64,000 bases of DNA from Candidatus Obscuribacterales bacterium (lineage in GTDB: Bacteria > Cyanobacteriota > Vampirovibrionia > Obscuribacterales > Obscuribacteraceae): assembly GCA_019637435.1 (NCBI GenBank), contig JAHBVO010000003.1:682001-746000 (forward strand), read 5' to 3'. The translations under genes and the position numbers were made by a program. The first letter of the stretch is position 1; each line of letters opens with the position of its first letter. The notes beneath the pieces were generated by a model, which was not told the origin of the DNA, did no database searches, and saw nothing but the letters and a program-made list of their open reading frames with translations. Below, piece by piece: positions 44,444 through 53,077 of this stretch.

Positions 44444-46330
44444 ATGAAACCGAATCTTATTATAGGATTGCTGGCCGGATCTATCGCATTGGTCAGCGCC
44501 GATCAGTGCTTCGCGCAGTCCTTTACTGATGCGCCTTCTCACGGTCGTCTGCTTGCGCAGAAAAAGCGTACTCTCAAAGTTAGAATCGAACATGATGTTG
44601 TTCAAGCTGATGACCTGATGCTGAAAGGCAAATATGGTGATGCTGAGAGCATGTACAAACAAGCACTGCAGCGCAATGGTAAGAGCGTTCCTGCTACTGT
44701 CGGTTACGGAATGGCGCTCGCCAAGCAGTTTAAACTCGATGGTGCCAAAGCACAATTCGAAAAAGCGCTTGAGATGGATCCACGAAATGCCATGGCTCAT
44801 GCCGGTCTTGCGATGGTGATGTACAACAGTTTGCAATCGTCCAGTCAAACCGTTCGCGCCAATCAAGATGCCATTCTGAAAAGCGCAGAAGCCGAGTGTA
44901 AGCAAGGTCTTGCTATCGATCCCGGCATGCCAGAGGCGCACTACACTCTCGGTAACGTTTATCGCACGCAAGGCAGAATCGATGAAGCTCTGAATGAATA
45001 TAAGGAAGCGTCGAAGCTCGATCCTGAATATTCGGAAGCGTTCGCTGGTGTCGGTTTAGTCAACATGAACAAGGGTCAATGGGCCGATGCCGTGACTGCG
45101 TTCAAACAAGCTATTCAACTTTCGTCCGGTAATTCCACTGCTCACTACGGCTTGGGAAGAACGTACTTCAAGCAAGGACTTTACGACGAAGCGCTCAAAG
45201 AGCTGAACACATCGTTGTATCAGCATCGTGAATCGGCTCCCGTTCGCCTGACCCGCGGAGAAGTTTACTCTGCGCAAGGCAATGCGGTAGCCGCAATTCG
45301 CGAGTTTCAAGAGGCGATTCGTATCAAGCCGGAAACGCCGGAAGCATATATCAACATTGCGGACATCCGCGAAAACAGAGGCGATCTGGAGGACGCAATT
45401 GCTCAATTGCGATCCGGTACTGAACTTATGCCGGACAATTCTGTTCTGCGAGGACGAATTGCTGACTTGAGCTTGAAGCTGGAAAAACTTGATCAAGCAA
45501 TCAAGGAATACCAAAAGGTTCTCGAAGTCGATCCGGGTAACGGACCTGCCGCACAAGGTTTGACTCGCGCTTATTACATGAAGGCTAATAAAGATGCGAA
45601 CAGCTCGTTCTTCGTTTCCAACGAGTTCGAAGAGGCCAAGGCTTCCATCGATAAAGCGGTCAGCATGAATCCTAATAATATGGAATTGCGTCTAGCCCAA
45701 TTGAAGCTCCGTATTATGATGGGCGATCCGGTTGATCTCTCGCAGGTCGCGCAGCCGACGAACGACGGAGAGCGCATCGCGTATGCCGAAGCTTTGCTCG
45801 CCCAAAACAAATTCGCCGAAGCCGATCAACAGCTGAACACGGTGTTGAACAACTCGAACGATCCTAAAGAAGTTTTTGCGGTAGGCGATCTCTCCTTGAT
45901 GATCAAAGACTTGAAGAGCGCCGAAGCCGCTTACAAAAAGGCGAACGGCATGCCCGGGCAGGAGAAGAGAGCTGCACGCGGTTTGAACCTGGTTGGAAAA
46001 GCTAAAGAGGCTGCCCAACAGGATTTGACGCTGGCAAACGATCTGGCTAAGAAGAAACAGCTTGGTTCTGCGATGGACAAATATCACGCTGCTATCTATG
46101 AAAACCCGCGCGTTGCTGATGCTCGCCTTGGTGCCGGCAAAACGCTCGAGTTGCTGAAGCCTGCTCAAAGCAAGGATTTGAAGGAAGCGATCGTGCAGTA
46201 CAAGGCTTACCTCGCTCTTTCTCCCGAACTTCCTCCGAAGGAAAAGGAGAAGATGGAGAAGAAAATCGAGAAGCTGCAAGAGAAAGCTTTCAAGCTTGAG
46301 CAAAAAGAGAAAGAGCGCGGCGGCAAGTAG
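44444..46330 (+). CDS. Exported tetratricopeptide-repeat protein
   Basis: 628 residues with a signal peptide (1-24, ending DQCFAQ) and about a dozen TPR units from residue 45 to 590, many with the canonical pattern (for example AHYTLGNVYRTQGRIDEALNEY, AHYGLGRTYFKQGLYDEALKEL). The C-terminus is a Lys/Glu-rich coiled coil. Probably a periplasmic or outer-membrane-side scaffold. GGAGAAAG precedes the ATG. It lies 59 bases before murD on the same strand, so a role in peptidoglycan assembly or division is possible by context, but the gene is not part of the standard dcw cluster. Confidence 0.88.
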   Translation: MKPNLIIGLLAGSIALVSADQCFAQSFTDAPSHGRLLAQKKRTLKVRIEHDVVQADDLMLKGKYGDAESMYKQALQRNGKSVPATVGYGMALAKQFKLDGAKAQFEKALEMDPRNAMAHAGLAMVMYNSLQSSSQTVRANQDAILKSAEAECKQGLAIDPGMPEAHYTLGNVYRTQGRIDEALNEYKEASKLDPEYSEAFAGVGLVNMNKGQWADAVTAFKQAIQLSSGNSTAHYGLGRTYFKQGLYDEALKELNTSLYQHRESAPVRLTRGEVYSAQGNAVAAIREFQEAIRIKPETPEAYINIADIRENRGDLEDAIAQLRSGTELMPDNSVLRGRIADLSLKLEKLDQAIKEYQKVLEVDPGNGPAAQGLTRAYYMKANKDANSSFFVSNEFEEAKASIDKAVSMNPNNMELRLAQLKLRIMMGDPVDLSQVAQPTNDGERIAYAEALLAQNKFAEADQQLNTVLNNSNDPKEVFAVGDLSLMIKDLKSAEAAYKKANGMPGQEKRAARGLNLVGKAKEAAQQDLTLANDLAKKKQLGSAMDKYHAAIYENPRVADARLGAGKTLELLKPAQSKDLKEAIVQYKAYLALSPELPPKEKEKMEKKIEKLQEKAFKLEQKEKERGGK

Positions 46331-46389
46331 TTTCTTCTAACATCGCACTCACATACATATAAGCTTGAATCGGCGAAGAGCCTGTTAAA

Positions 46390-47775
46390 ATGGTCGCTGT
46401 GGCACGCTGGAAACAACGAAAAGTAACCATTTACGGGCTCGGCAGGAGCGGCATGGCTGCCGTTCGCTATTTGTGCGAGCGCGGCGCTGATGTGTTTGTT
46501 TCCGACAGCCAGCCTGAGTCCAAGATAAATGAAGCAACTCTCAAGGAGTTGAGAACTCTGGGCGTTCGCTACGAGTTTGGCGAACACAGCTTGCAAGCCA
46601 TTCGATTCGCAGACATCTTTATCGTAAGTCCTGGCATTTCGCCTTACTCCGACGTCATCCAGATGTCGAAGAAGACGGGCAAAGAGGTGATTTCCGATAT
46701 CGAGCTGGCTTCCCGCGAAACGACAATTCCGATTATCGCGATCACCGGCACCAACGGTAAGTCGACAACAACGGCTTTGATCAGCCACTTGCTGGAATTT
46801 TGTGGGTATCGCGCACCTGTGTGTGGAAACATAGGCGTTCCGATCCTCTCACTGATAGACCAGAAGCTCGACTTCCTGGTTGCCGAGGTCAGTTCGTTTC
46901 AGCTCGAATACTGTCCGACTTTCGCACCGAAAATTAGCGTCTGGTTGAACCTTACTCCGGACCACATCGATTGGCATAAGGGCATCGATCATTATGTTGA
47001 TGCAAAACGCAAAATGTTTAAAAACCAGCATATGAGCCAATATGCGGTTTTAAGCATGGATGATCCGGTGGTGGCAGCGACCAAGACGATTGCTGAGATT
47101 TTCCCATTTTCCACTGAATCTGAATTCGATGAATACATGCAAGGCACCTATGTTTCGGATGGCTTCATCTGCTGCCGGCGCTTGATGCAGGATCGCGTCG
47201 TGATACCGGTGCGCGATTTGCCGATCAAGGGCAAGCACAATGTTGAGAATGCACTTGCTGCCATCGGCGCTGCGGTGCTTGCCGGTGCGGATATCGATCG
47301 GATTAAGGAGGGACTAAAAACCTTTAAGAATCTGGAGCACCGGATGGAGTTCGTTGGCACTATAGATGGTGTTAGTTTCTACAATGACTCCAAAGCGACC
47401 AACACGGTGTCTGCCATTAAAGCGCTTGAATCTTTCCCGGGAGAGCCGGTAGTTCTCATCGCAGGTGGAAAAGACAAAGGAACATCCCTCACAGATTTTG
47501 TTCATGTTGTCAGAAAAACCGCATCTGCTGTTATCCTCATAGGGGAGGCCACGGGCAGATTCGAAAACGAACTTCGGCAAGGAGGAGTCCAGAATATATA
47601 TCCGGTGGAATCGCTTGATGCGGCGGTGAAACTAGGACTACAGCTCAATCAGGGCCCAGTGCTACTTTCACCGGCGTGTGCCAGTTTCGACATGTTTAAA
47701 GACTACGAGGATAGAGGGCGTGTCTTCAAAGATATTGTCCGTGCAAGGCTCAAAGAGGTCGCGCAAACAAACTAA
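46390..47775 (+). CDS. murD: UDP-N-acetylmuramoyl-L-alanine--D-glutamate ligase
   Basis: Adds D-glutamate to UDP-MurNAc-L-Ala in cytoplasmic peptidoglycan synthesis. 461 residues, normal for MurD. The N-terminal Rossmann motif is VTIYGLGRSGMAAV, the Mur-ligase P-loop is AITGTNGKSTTT (Gly120-Thr126), then the GNIGVP segment, LNLTPDHIDWH and the C-terminal FYNDSKATNT and GGKDKG motifs. Start ATG at 46390 with only a weak ribosome site. Its 3' end overlaps the start region of ftsW, so the two are coupled. Confidence 0.97.
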   Translation: MVAVARWKQRKVTIYGLGRSGMAAVRYLCERGADVFVSDSQPESKINEATLKELRTLGVRYEFGEHSLQAIRFADIFIVSPGISPYSDVIQMSKKTGKEVISDIELASRETTIPIIAITGTNGKSTTTALISHLLEFCGYRAPVCGNIGVPILSLIDQKLDFLVAEVSSFQLEYCPTFAPKISVWLNLTPDHIDWHKGIDHYVDAKRKMFKNQHMSQYAVLSMDDPVVAATKTIAEIFPFSTESEFDEYMQGTYVSDGFICCRRLMQDRVVIPVRDLPIKGKHNVENALAAIGAAVLAGADIDRIKEGLKTFKNLEHRMEFVGTIDGVSFYNDSKATNTVSAIKALESFPGEPVVLIAGGKDKGTSLTDFVHVVRKTASAVILIGEATGRFENELRQGGVQNIYPVESLDAAVKLGLQLNQGPVLLSPACASFDMFKDYEDRGRVFKDIVRARLKEVAQTN

Positions 47776-48964
47776 CTTCGATCCGCGTCTGGCACCGTCC
47801 GTCGGTGCCAACGAGGGGAATGAAGAGACGACGGCTCCCAAAGAGCCGCATTTTCGTGGTCTGCCGAACAAAGCGATAATCGCGGTAACGGTCGCTCTGT
47901 GTCTTTTCGGTCTGATGTGCGTATTCAGCGCGTCGGCTCCGGAAGCATTGAACAACACTCACGACGCGACGTCATATCTTCGCAAACAAACCATTGCCTG
48001 CATGCTTGGCATGTTCGCGATGTTCACGATCAGCCGCTACGACTATCGCAAGCTGCGTAAATGGGCATGGCCAACCGCAATTTTGTCGTTTATCGCACTG
48101 GCTCTAACTTTAGTTCCCGGGTTGTCCACCGAAGCGTTCGGCTCCGCACGTTGGTTGCAGATTGGACCGTTCCAATTCCAGCCTTCGGAAGCCGCGAAAG
48201 TTGGTTCAATCCTGCTTCTCGCTTCCGGTCTTTCGAAACACTTCTGGTGGAAGAAAGAAATGATCATCCGAATCGGGCTTGTCATGGCGATGGCCGCGAT
48301 CGTCGTCAAACAGCCTGACCTTGGAAGTACGTTGATGATCTTGTCTGGGTTGGCTACGCTCCTGTATGTCAGCGGCACAAACCAGATGTTGCTTTTCATG
48401 GCCCTCCTCGGTGGTGCCGGTCTCGTCTGGCACAAAATTCAAAGCACTCCTTACCAGATGGCACGGATTGAGAGCTGGATCAATCCGTATGAGCACCCGC
48501 AAAAAGAAGGCTGGAATATCATTCAAGCGCAGCTCGCCATCGGCTCCGGCGGCTTGCTCGGTTTGGGCTATGGCCGCTCATTGCAGAAACTGCACTATCT
48601 GCCTGTTCAGCACGCCGACTTCATCTTCGCTGTTATAGCTGAAGAGCTAGGGATGCTCGGCTGTGTTTCGCTAATCGCTCTGTTTATGATCTTCGGCTAC
48701 TACGGTTTTAAAACCGCTCTGGAAGCTCGAACACTGTTTGGTCGTTTGCTGGCAATCGGCATCACGAGCTCGATATGCGTGCAGGCAACCGTGAACATTA
48801 TGGTGACGACCGGTATTCTCCCGGTTACAGGTATTACGCTTCCGTTCATAAGCTACGGCGGAAGTTCGCTCGTCATCACCCTTTCTATGGTTGGCATTTT
48901 GCTCTCGGTTTCGCGCGACCGCGACCAACCAGCGGAAGAAGAGGAAGAAGGTTTGTTAGCTTGA
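47720..48964 (+). CDS. ftsW: FtsW/RodA/SpoVE-family lipid II polymerase
   Basis: About 414 residues from a GTG at 47720 (GAGG nine bases upstream), 56 bases inside murD; a GTG at 47741 is also possible. There is a cytoplasmic Lys/Arg-rich N-terminus, then about ten membrane helices. SEDS landmarks are ARWLQIGPFQFQPSEAAKV, KQPDLGSTLMIL, GWNIIQAQLAIGSGG, HADFIFAVIAEELG and the terminal PFISYGGSSL. The family polymerises lipid II into glycan together with a class b PBP. The placement murD-ftsW-murG favours FtsW (septal) over RodA. The acidic tail EEEEEG is at the C-terminus. Confidence 0.95.
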   Translation: MSSKILSVQGSKRSRKQTNFDPRLAPSVGANEGNEETTAPKEPHFRGLPNKAIIAVTVALCLFGLMCVFSASAPEALNNTHDATSYLRKQTIACMLGMFAMFTISRYDYRKLRKWAWPTAILSFIALALTLVPGLSTEAFGSARWLQIGPFQFQPSEAAKVGSILLLASGLSKHFWWKKEMIIRIGLVMAMAAIVVKQPDLGSTLMILSGLATLLYVSGTNQMLLFMALLGGAGLVWHKIQSTPYQMARIESWINPYEHPQKEGWNIIQAQLAIGSGGLLGLGYGRSLQKLHYLPVQHADFIFAVIAEELGMLGCVSLIALFMIFGYYGFKTALEARTLFGRLLAIGITSSICVQATVNIMVTTGILPVTGITLPFISYGGSSLVITLSMVGILLSVSRDRDQPAEEEEEGLLA

Positions 48965-48987
48965 TCAACGGAACCGAAAGAAGAACC

Positions 48988-50178
48988 ATGGATGAGCAAT
49001 CCCGAAGCGGAACAAGTTCGATGAACGGAACAAGTTCAAAGCCGAGCGGTGGACACCGTGTCGTTCTTTCAGGCGGTGGCACAGGTGGACATGTCTACCC
49101 TGCCCTGTCGGTGTACGAGGTACTCGAACATGATCCTTCCGTCGAAGCCATCCTATATATAGGTGCGCAAGGTCACATCGAGGAACGCATCGCCAGAGAG
49201 CGAGGAATTGATTTTGTCGGTTTGAACGTTTCCGGCATGCCCCGGAAAAAATCGCTCGCGATTTTCAAATGGATTTTTCAATCGCTGAAAGCACAGGCGC
49301 ATGCTAAGAAAGTGTTGCGCAAATTTCGGCCGACCGTAGTATTGGGCACCGGTGGATACGCATCAGCACCCGCTCTGGGCGCGGCCAAAGAGCTCGGTAT
49401 TCCGTATGCGATTCATGAACCTGATGCTTACCCGGGACTCGCCAATAAGTTTTTCGCCTCGACTGCCAGTCTGATTTCGCTGGGGATGGAAGGCGCTAAG
49501 GGCATTGCTTCGCGTGTTGGAAAGACCGTCGTCAACGGCAATCCGATACGTCAGGGCTTCATCAATAAAATCGGTCGTGATGCGGCTTGCGCGGTTTTCG
49601 GTTTTCGCTCCGATATTCCGACCGTAGTAATCACTGGTGGATCGCAAGGCGCCAAGGCAATCAACGAGAGCCTGTCGCAAACTATCCAGCGTCTGCTCGA
49701 TTTTTCTCCACCCATTCAGATCGTGCATCAGGCCGGTGAGAAAAACATCCACGACGTCAAAGAGTCGCTCGACGAGAACGTTCTCCTTCATCCGCGTTAT
49801 TGTTTGCGCGCGTACTTCGATGATATGTCCATCGTCTATGCCGCTTGTGACCTCGTTGTCTGTCGAGCCGGCGCAATGACAATCTCCGAGTTATCGGCAA
49901 CGGCAACGCCGGCTGTTTTTATTCCATTTCCATATGCCGCTCAAAATCACCAGATGCACAACGCGCGTTTTCTCGAGAGCAAGGGCGCAGCTATGGTGAT
50001 ACCGCAAGAAGATCTGACGCCGCAAAAGCTGGGCGATGTAATCATCTCGCTGTTTGCTGACACTGCTAAGCTGCAGTCGATGAAAGCGGCGATGGGTGCT
50101 CTGGGAAAACCGAGAGCATCAGCCGATCTTGCCGAGCAGCTCAAAGTGCTCAGCGCTCAGTACATGCAGCGTAAATAG
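48988..50178 (+). CDS. murG: UDP-GlcNAc:undecaprenyl-PP-MurNAc-pentapeptide GlcNAc transferase
   Basis: Converts lipid I to lipid II at the inner face of the membrane. 396 residues from the ATG at 48988; the first 26 residues are a Ser/Gly-rich leader not seen in most MurG, then the G-loop LSGGGTGGHVYPAL. Further motifs are VVLGTGGYASAPALGAA, HEPDAYPGLANK, the second G-loop VVITGGSQGAKAIN, and the UDP-GlcNAc-binding VCRAGAMTISEL, PFPYAAQNHQMHNA. Starts 23 bases after ftsW. The leader's low-complexity start makes the exact N-terminus uncertain; an alternative start close to the G-loop is not supported by a ribosome site. Confidence 0.96.
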   Translation: MDEQSRSGTSSMNGTSSKPSGGHRVVLSGGGTGGHVYPALSVYEVLEHDPSVEAILYIGAQGHIEERIARERGIDFVGLNVSGMPRKKSLAIFKWIFQSLKAQAHAKKVLRKFRPTVVLGTGGYASAPALGAAKELGIPYAIHEPDAYPGLANKFFASTASLISLGMEGAKGIASRVGKTVVNGNPIRQGFINKIGRDAACAVFGFRSDIPTVVITGGSQGAKAINESLSQTIQRLLDFSPPIQIVHQAGEKNIHDVKESLDENVLLHPRYCLRAYFDDMSIVYAACDLVVCRAGAMTISELSATATPAVFIPFPYAAQNHQMHNARFLESKGAAMVIPQEDLTPQKLGDVIISLFADTAKLQSMKAAMGALGKPRASADLAEQLKVLSAQYMQRK

Positions 50179-50179
50179 A

Positions 50180-50422
50180 CTACTGAATGAAAGTGTTCTG
50201 GAACACGTTCGGCGGTACAACCGTAATCTGAGAATTTGTCTGAACGTCACTGTTTTCGCCAAGCGAGATTCCGACTGCTTTGCGCTCGATGTCGGAGACA
50301 ATCGCTTCGATTTCCCGAAGCATTGCGTTGGTTTCATGGTCTACGCCCTGGTGGCGGGCGACGACTTCCTTGAGCTGTGTGACTGCCTGATTGATTGAAT
50401 TATTGCTGTGGGGAAAGGACAT
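50180..50422 (-). CDS. Small hypothetical coiled-coil protein
   Basis: 80 residues, ATG with AGGAAAA upstream at good spacing. It is hydrophilic and predicted helical for residues 8-50 (QAVTQLKEVVARHQ..TNAMLREIEAIVSDIERKA), suggestive of a short coiled coil; the end is polar and unstructured (NSQITVVPPNVF). No signal peptide. It converges on murG with one base between stops. A strong promoter lies 180-200 bases upstream. Family not recognised. Confidence 0.72.
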   Translation of the reverse strand: MSFPHSNNSINQAVTQLKEVVARHQGVDHETNAMLREIEAIVSDIERKAVGISLGENSDVQTNSQITVVPPNVFQNTFIQ

Positions 50423-50764
50423 TTTTCCTACCCTGACATTTTTGTCGGTTTAAAGATGTGAGACTTAGAAACCCTAGAAAACACGAAATAGTGCTACGCC
50501 TTTTCAGGAGTTTAACACGGGATATGCGGTAGGCAAGCGCTTCATATATATGAGACTAACTTAATTAACGCGCCTGAGAGCGCCGTGTTTGTCCTGAGTT
50601 ATATCTGACGAATTTCTCTTGTCAATATATGTTGTTCACATTCGTATTTCATTGCACATCCGCACCCAGTCTCATTTATGTAAGCTGAAATTGTTTGAAG
50701 TTCAAGCTTTCACCTAAATTTCTGATTTCCGCTTACCCTAGTAGTGGTGAACACGGAGAATCCA
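50423..50764. other. Divergent promoter region with long leader
   Basis: 342 AT-rich bases between the small coiled-coil gene and the next plus-strand gene. It holds a strong minus-strand promoter (50598-50625) and a GC-rich inverted stretch near 50570-50590. No reading frame is supported. Confidence 0.5.
50598..50625 (-). promoter_or_regulatory. Strong candidate promoter for small coiled-coil protein
   Basis: On the minus strand a perfect TTGACA (50620-50625) and TATAAC (50598-50603) are separated by 16 bases. The predicted leader is about 170 bases before the ATG at 50422, long enough for RNA structure or a small regulatory element. Confidence 0.65.
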
Positions 50765-51091
50765 ATGCTTAAGCTTCTGTCTAAGATTTTTACTGAGAAA
50801 CCTCCCGCGCTGGAGGGCGCTCAAGACGCTAATATCAGTCGTATGTCGCGCATGCGTCGGAAGACCACTGAGATGGCGATGTTGGCAGAAGTGCTTCACG
50901 ATGATGGAGAGCAAATCGAGGCGCGAAAAGATATACTTTCGAAGGCTCGCGATATGGAAATCGGTACTTCGTTCAAAGGATATTCATCGCGCGCTAAGGA
51001 CGAGAACGAACGCAGAAATGGTTCACTCATCAAGGATTGGCACGAACGCATCAGTCATTTGCCCGGCTTCGAAGTCGATCCCACTTATTAG
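50765..51091 (+). CDS. Small basic hypothetical protein
   Basis: 108 residues from the ATG at 50765, preceded by GGAG at six bases (GTG codons just upstream also fit the frame). No signal peptide or membrane helix. Helical and highly charged, with a basic run SRMSRMRRKTTEM at about residue 25 and a helical stretch around HDDGEQIEARKDIL; the end is SHLPGFEVDPTY. Family unknown to me. It is followed after 55 bases by a membrane-anchored gene on the same strand. Confidence 0.7.
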   Translation: MLKLLSKIFTEKPPALEGAQDANISRMSRMRRKTTEMAMLAEVLHDDGEQIEARKDILSKARDMEIGTSFKGYSSRAKDENERRNGSLIKDWHERISHLPGFEVDPTY

Positions 51092-51146
51092 CGCCGCCGC
51101 TGGTAATCACTCTAGCGTGTCGGCACTTCGACGGAAGGACTGACAC

Positions 51147-51644
51147 GTGGACGTAATGTTTGTTCTTATTGTCACCGCGCTTGCAGTATTAGGTCTGCTA
51201 GCGACGATTGGAGTGGTGGCGATTTTTTTGTTCGGCGTCGGCAGTTCAAAAAAACGCAAAGCCAGACGTCATGCTGTTCTTCAGGATAGCTGCACTCGGA
51301 TGAAGGCTGTGATCGCGGAGTTGCTTGAGCGAGTCAATGAACTCGATCAGCACTCTCAATTCATCGACGATCAGCGCGTTCAATCTGCCACCAGAGACCG
51401 ACTTGCGGTCGCGGCGACGGACCTGGTGACGGTCACTGACTGTCTGCCGACAATCGAGCAGCTGCTCGTAGAGAAGCGCTACGACGATGCCGCCGATGTG
51501 CTGTCGGCGTCGAGCCGGGTAATTGAAAAGGTCATGCGCATAATCGGTCAGGTACAAGCAGAGCCAGCAATCAAAGCGTTGCCGGATGGAGTGACGCTTA
51601 AATTGCCGAAGTCTCAGGCTGCGTCGAAGAAAAAGCAGAGCTGA
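51147..51644 (+). CDS. Membrane-anchored hypothetical protein
   Basis: 165 residues, GTG start with AAGGA eight bases upstream. One N-terminal membrane helix (about 4-31, ending with SSKKRKARR on the cytoplasmic side) precedes a helical domain (40-145) containing CTRMKAVIAELLERVNELD and DCLPTIEQLLVEKRYDDAADVL. The tail is Lys-rich. It resembles small bitopic proteins of unknown function; no family name can be given. It is probably co-transcribed with the small basic gene before it. Confidence 0.7.
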   Translation: MDVMFVLIVTALAVLGLLATIGVVAIFLFGVGSSKKRKARRHAVLQDSCTRMKAVIAELLERVNELDQHSQFIDDQRVQSATRDRLAVAATDLVTVTDCLPTIEQLLVEKRYDDAADVLSASSRVIEKVMRIIGQVQAEPAIKALPDGVTLKLPKSQAASKKKQS

Positions 51645-51990
51645 GTTCCGGCGAAACCAGGTTGTATCGCGCGAGTTTCGCTAAGCAGATGCTCGGACCG
51701 CTCCCCTTACACCAGGTAGTAATGCCACCATAAACGGTGCCAAGAAATTATTTGCGTTCTCTAAAGTTTTAAGCAAAAAAGTTCGTTCAAACCCTATCAT
51801 TCGGGCACAATATTTGTAGAATGGAAGTAGAAGAAATTCATTCTGCGTACGTCGTTCAGCGAATCGCGCGACGCTTTGCGTCCGTTTGATCGGTAGTCAC
51901 GGTGCGGCTTTTGTGCGTCTCGGCTTTGGTCGAGCGACTGTTTTGATGTGGGAATTTAGGTGCAAGTTGTTAGATTGAGAGGATATACCG
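51645..51990. other. Intergenic region before the acidic repeat gene
   Basis: 346 bases with no supported gene. A 22-codon frame starting at an ATG near 51821 lacks a ribosome site. No convincing promoter hexamers were found; the GAGAGGA ribosome site of the next gene lies at about 51976-51983. Confidence 0.35.
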
Positions 51991-53007
51991 ATGAGCAAAA
52001 AGAAAAAGAGACATGCGAAAAAAATGGCTTCCACTCCCGAGATCGCGGCACTCAAAGATGCCGTAGTCGAGACGAGCGCCGAAGCTGTCGCTGAGGAAGT
52101 CGCAGCTGAAGCGCCGGAAGCCGATGGTGCTAACACCGAAGACTCTGAGAACAAAGAATCTGAGGCGGAAGTAACCGAGGCGGACGCGGCTTCAGAAGAG
52201 GTAAGTGAAGCGGCGGCGGAAGAGAATTCTGAAGCCAAAGAAGAAAATGCTGCTTCGGAAGACGCTCCGGAAGCAAACGAGGACGCGAAGGATGGTGATG
52301 CGGAGACCGCCGAAGAAACAGCTGAAGTGAGCGCGGAAGCAGCTGATGATAAAGAGGAATCTTCGGACGCAAAAGAAGAGTGTTCCGGAGAGCAAGAGAA
52401 CAAAGAAGAATGCTCCGAGGAAAAAGAAGAATGTTCCGAGCACAAAGAAGAATGTTCCGAGCACAAAGAAGAATGCTCTGAACACAAGGAGGAAGAATGC
52501 TCTGACTCGAAGGCGGATGACTCGGAATCCAGTGATGATGCGCCGGCGCAAGAAGCGGCTAGCGAGGAAACCACTGCCGAGCCGGTAGCCGAGGAGTCGG
52601 CGCAAGAAGAATCCGAAACGGAAGCATCCACAGAGGAGAAGTCGGAAGAAGGCGCTGATGAAGCGGCGGAAACGACAGCCGAAGCGGATGCGACTGCTGA
52701 AGAGAGTGGTTCGTCGGAAGAACCGGAAGCTGCTAAGGAAGATGATGCAGAATCATCCGAAGAAAAAGCAGAGTCCGATGAATCCAGTGAACCAACCGCC
52801 GAAGCAGAAGCCGAGGCAGAAGCGAAAGAAGAAGAACCTCCTTCGGAAAACGAAGCAGAAGCTTCTTCAGAAGATGTGAAATCCGAGTCCGAAGAGGAGG
52901 CAGCACCTGCTGCGGAAACTTCGGAGGAAGAAGCTACATCAGCGGATGCTGAGGCTGCATCTTCGGATGAGGAGAAGAAAGAAGACGACGAGACGCAAGT
53001 CGCATAG
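51991..53007 (+). CDS. Highly acidic Glu/Ala/Ser-rich protein with Cys heptad repeats
   Basis: 338 residues of low complexity. It starts with a basic patch MSKKKKRHAKKMAS, then is almost wholly Glu, Ala, Ser, Asp and Lys. At residues 128-174 a heptad KEECSEH-type repeat places Cys141, 148, 155 and 162 exactly seven apart, with Cys131 and 170 flanking; these six are the only Cys. No signal peptide or membrane helix; probably a disordered or helical cytoplasmic protein. The family is not recognised. The Cys/His/Glu spacing could bind metal; the acidic Ser/Lys richness recalls PASK-type clusters, targets of lysine polyphosphorylation in eukaryotes. Both ideas are inference. ATG with GAGAGGA upstream; followed by a strong terminator. 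Confidence 0.82.
   Translation: MSKKKKRHAKKMASTPEIAALKDAVVETSAEAVAEEVAAEAPEADGANTEDSENKESEAEVTEADAASEEVSEAAAEENSEAKEENAASEDAPEANEDAKDGDAETAEETAEVSAEAADDKEESSDAKEECSGEQENKEECSEEKEECSEHKEECSEHKEECSEHKEEECSDSKADDSESSDDAPAQEAASEETTAEPVAEESAQEESETEASTEEKSEEGADEAAETTAEADATAEESGSSEEPEAAKEDDAESSEEKAESDESSEPTAEAEAEAEAKEEEPPSENEAEASSEDVKSESEEEAAPAAETSEEEATSADAEAASSDEEKKEDDETQVA
52372..52512 (+). repeat. 21-bp coding tandem repeat (KEECSEH)
   Basis: Near-identical 21-base units encode the KEECSEH heptads (core four units at about 52405-52488, flanked by diverged ones). Period and near-identity point to recent slippage expansion, so copy number may vary between strains. Confidence 0.85.
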
Positions 53008-53039
53008 AGAGTTTCAATCGATATCCTCCAATTGGCATT

Positions 53040-53069
53040 GGGTGGCGCGCCTGGTACTTAGCGCCACCC
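53040..53069. terminator. Intrinsic terminator, convergent genes
   Basis: GGGTGGCGC (53040-53048) and GCGCCACCC (53061-53069) form a 9-bp GC-rich stem with a 12-base loop, followed on the plus strand by TTTGCTGTTT. It ends the acidic repeat gene and can also serve the minus-strand TPR gene. Confidence 0.8.
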
Positions 53070-53077
53070 TTTGCTGT

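Noticed and set aside
51897..52631. Long minus-strand frame, Ser-rich, 244 codons
   Set aside because: It is the antisense of the GAA/GAG-rich acidic repeat gene; its Ser/Ala richness follows from codon complementarity, and the plus-strand gene has a good ribosome site and terminator.
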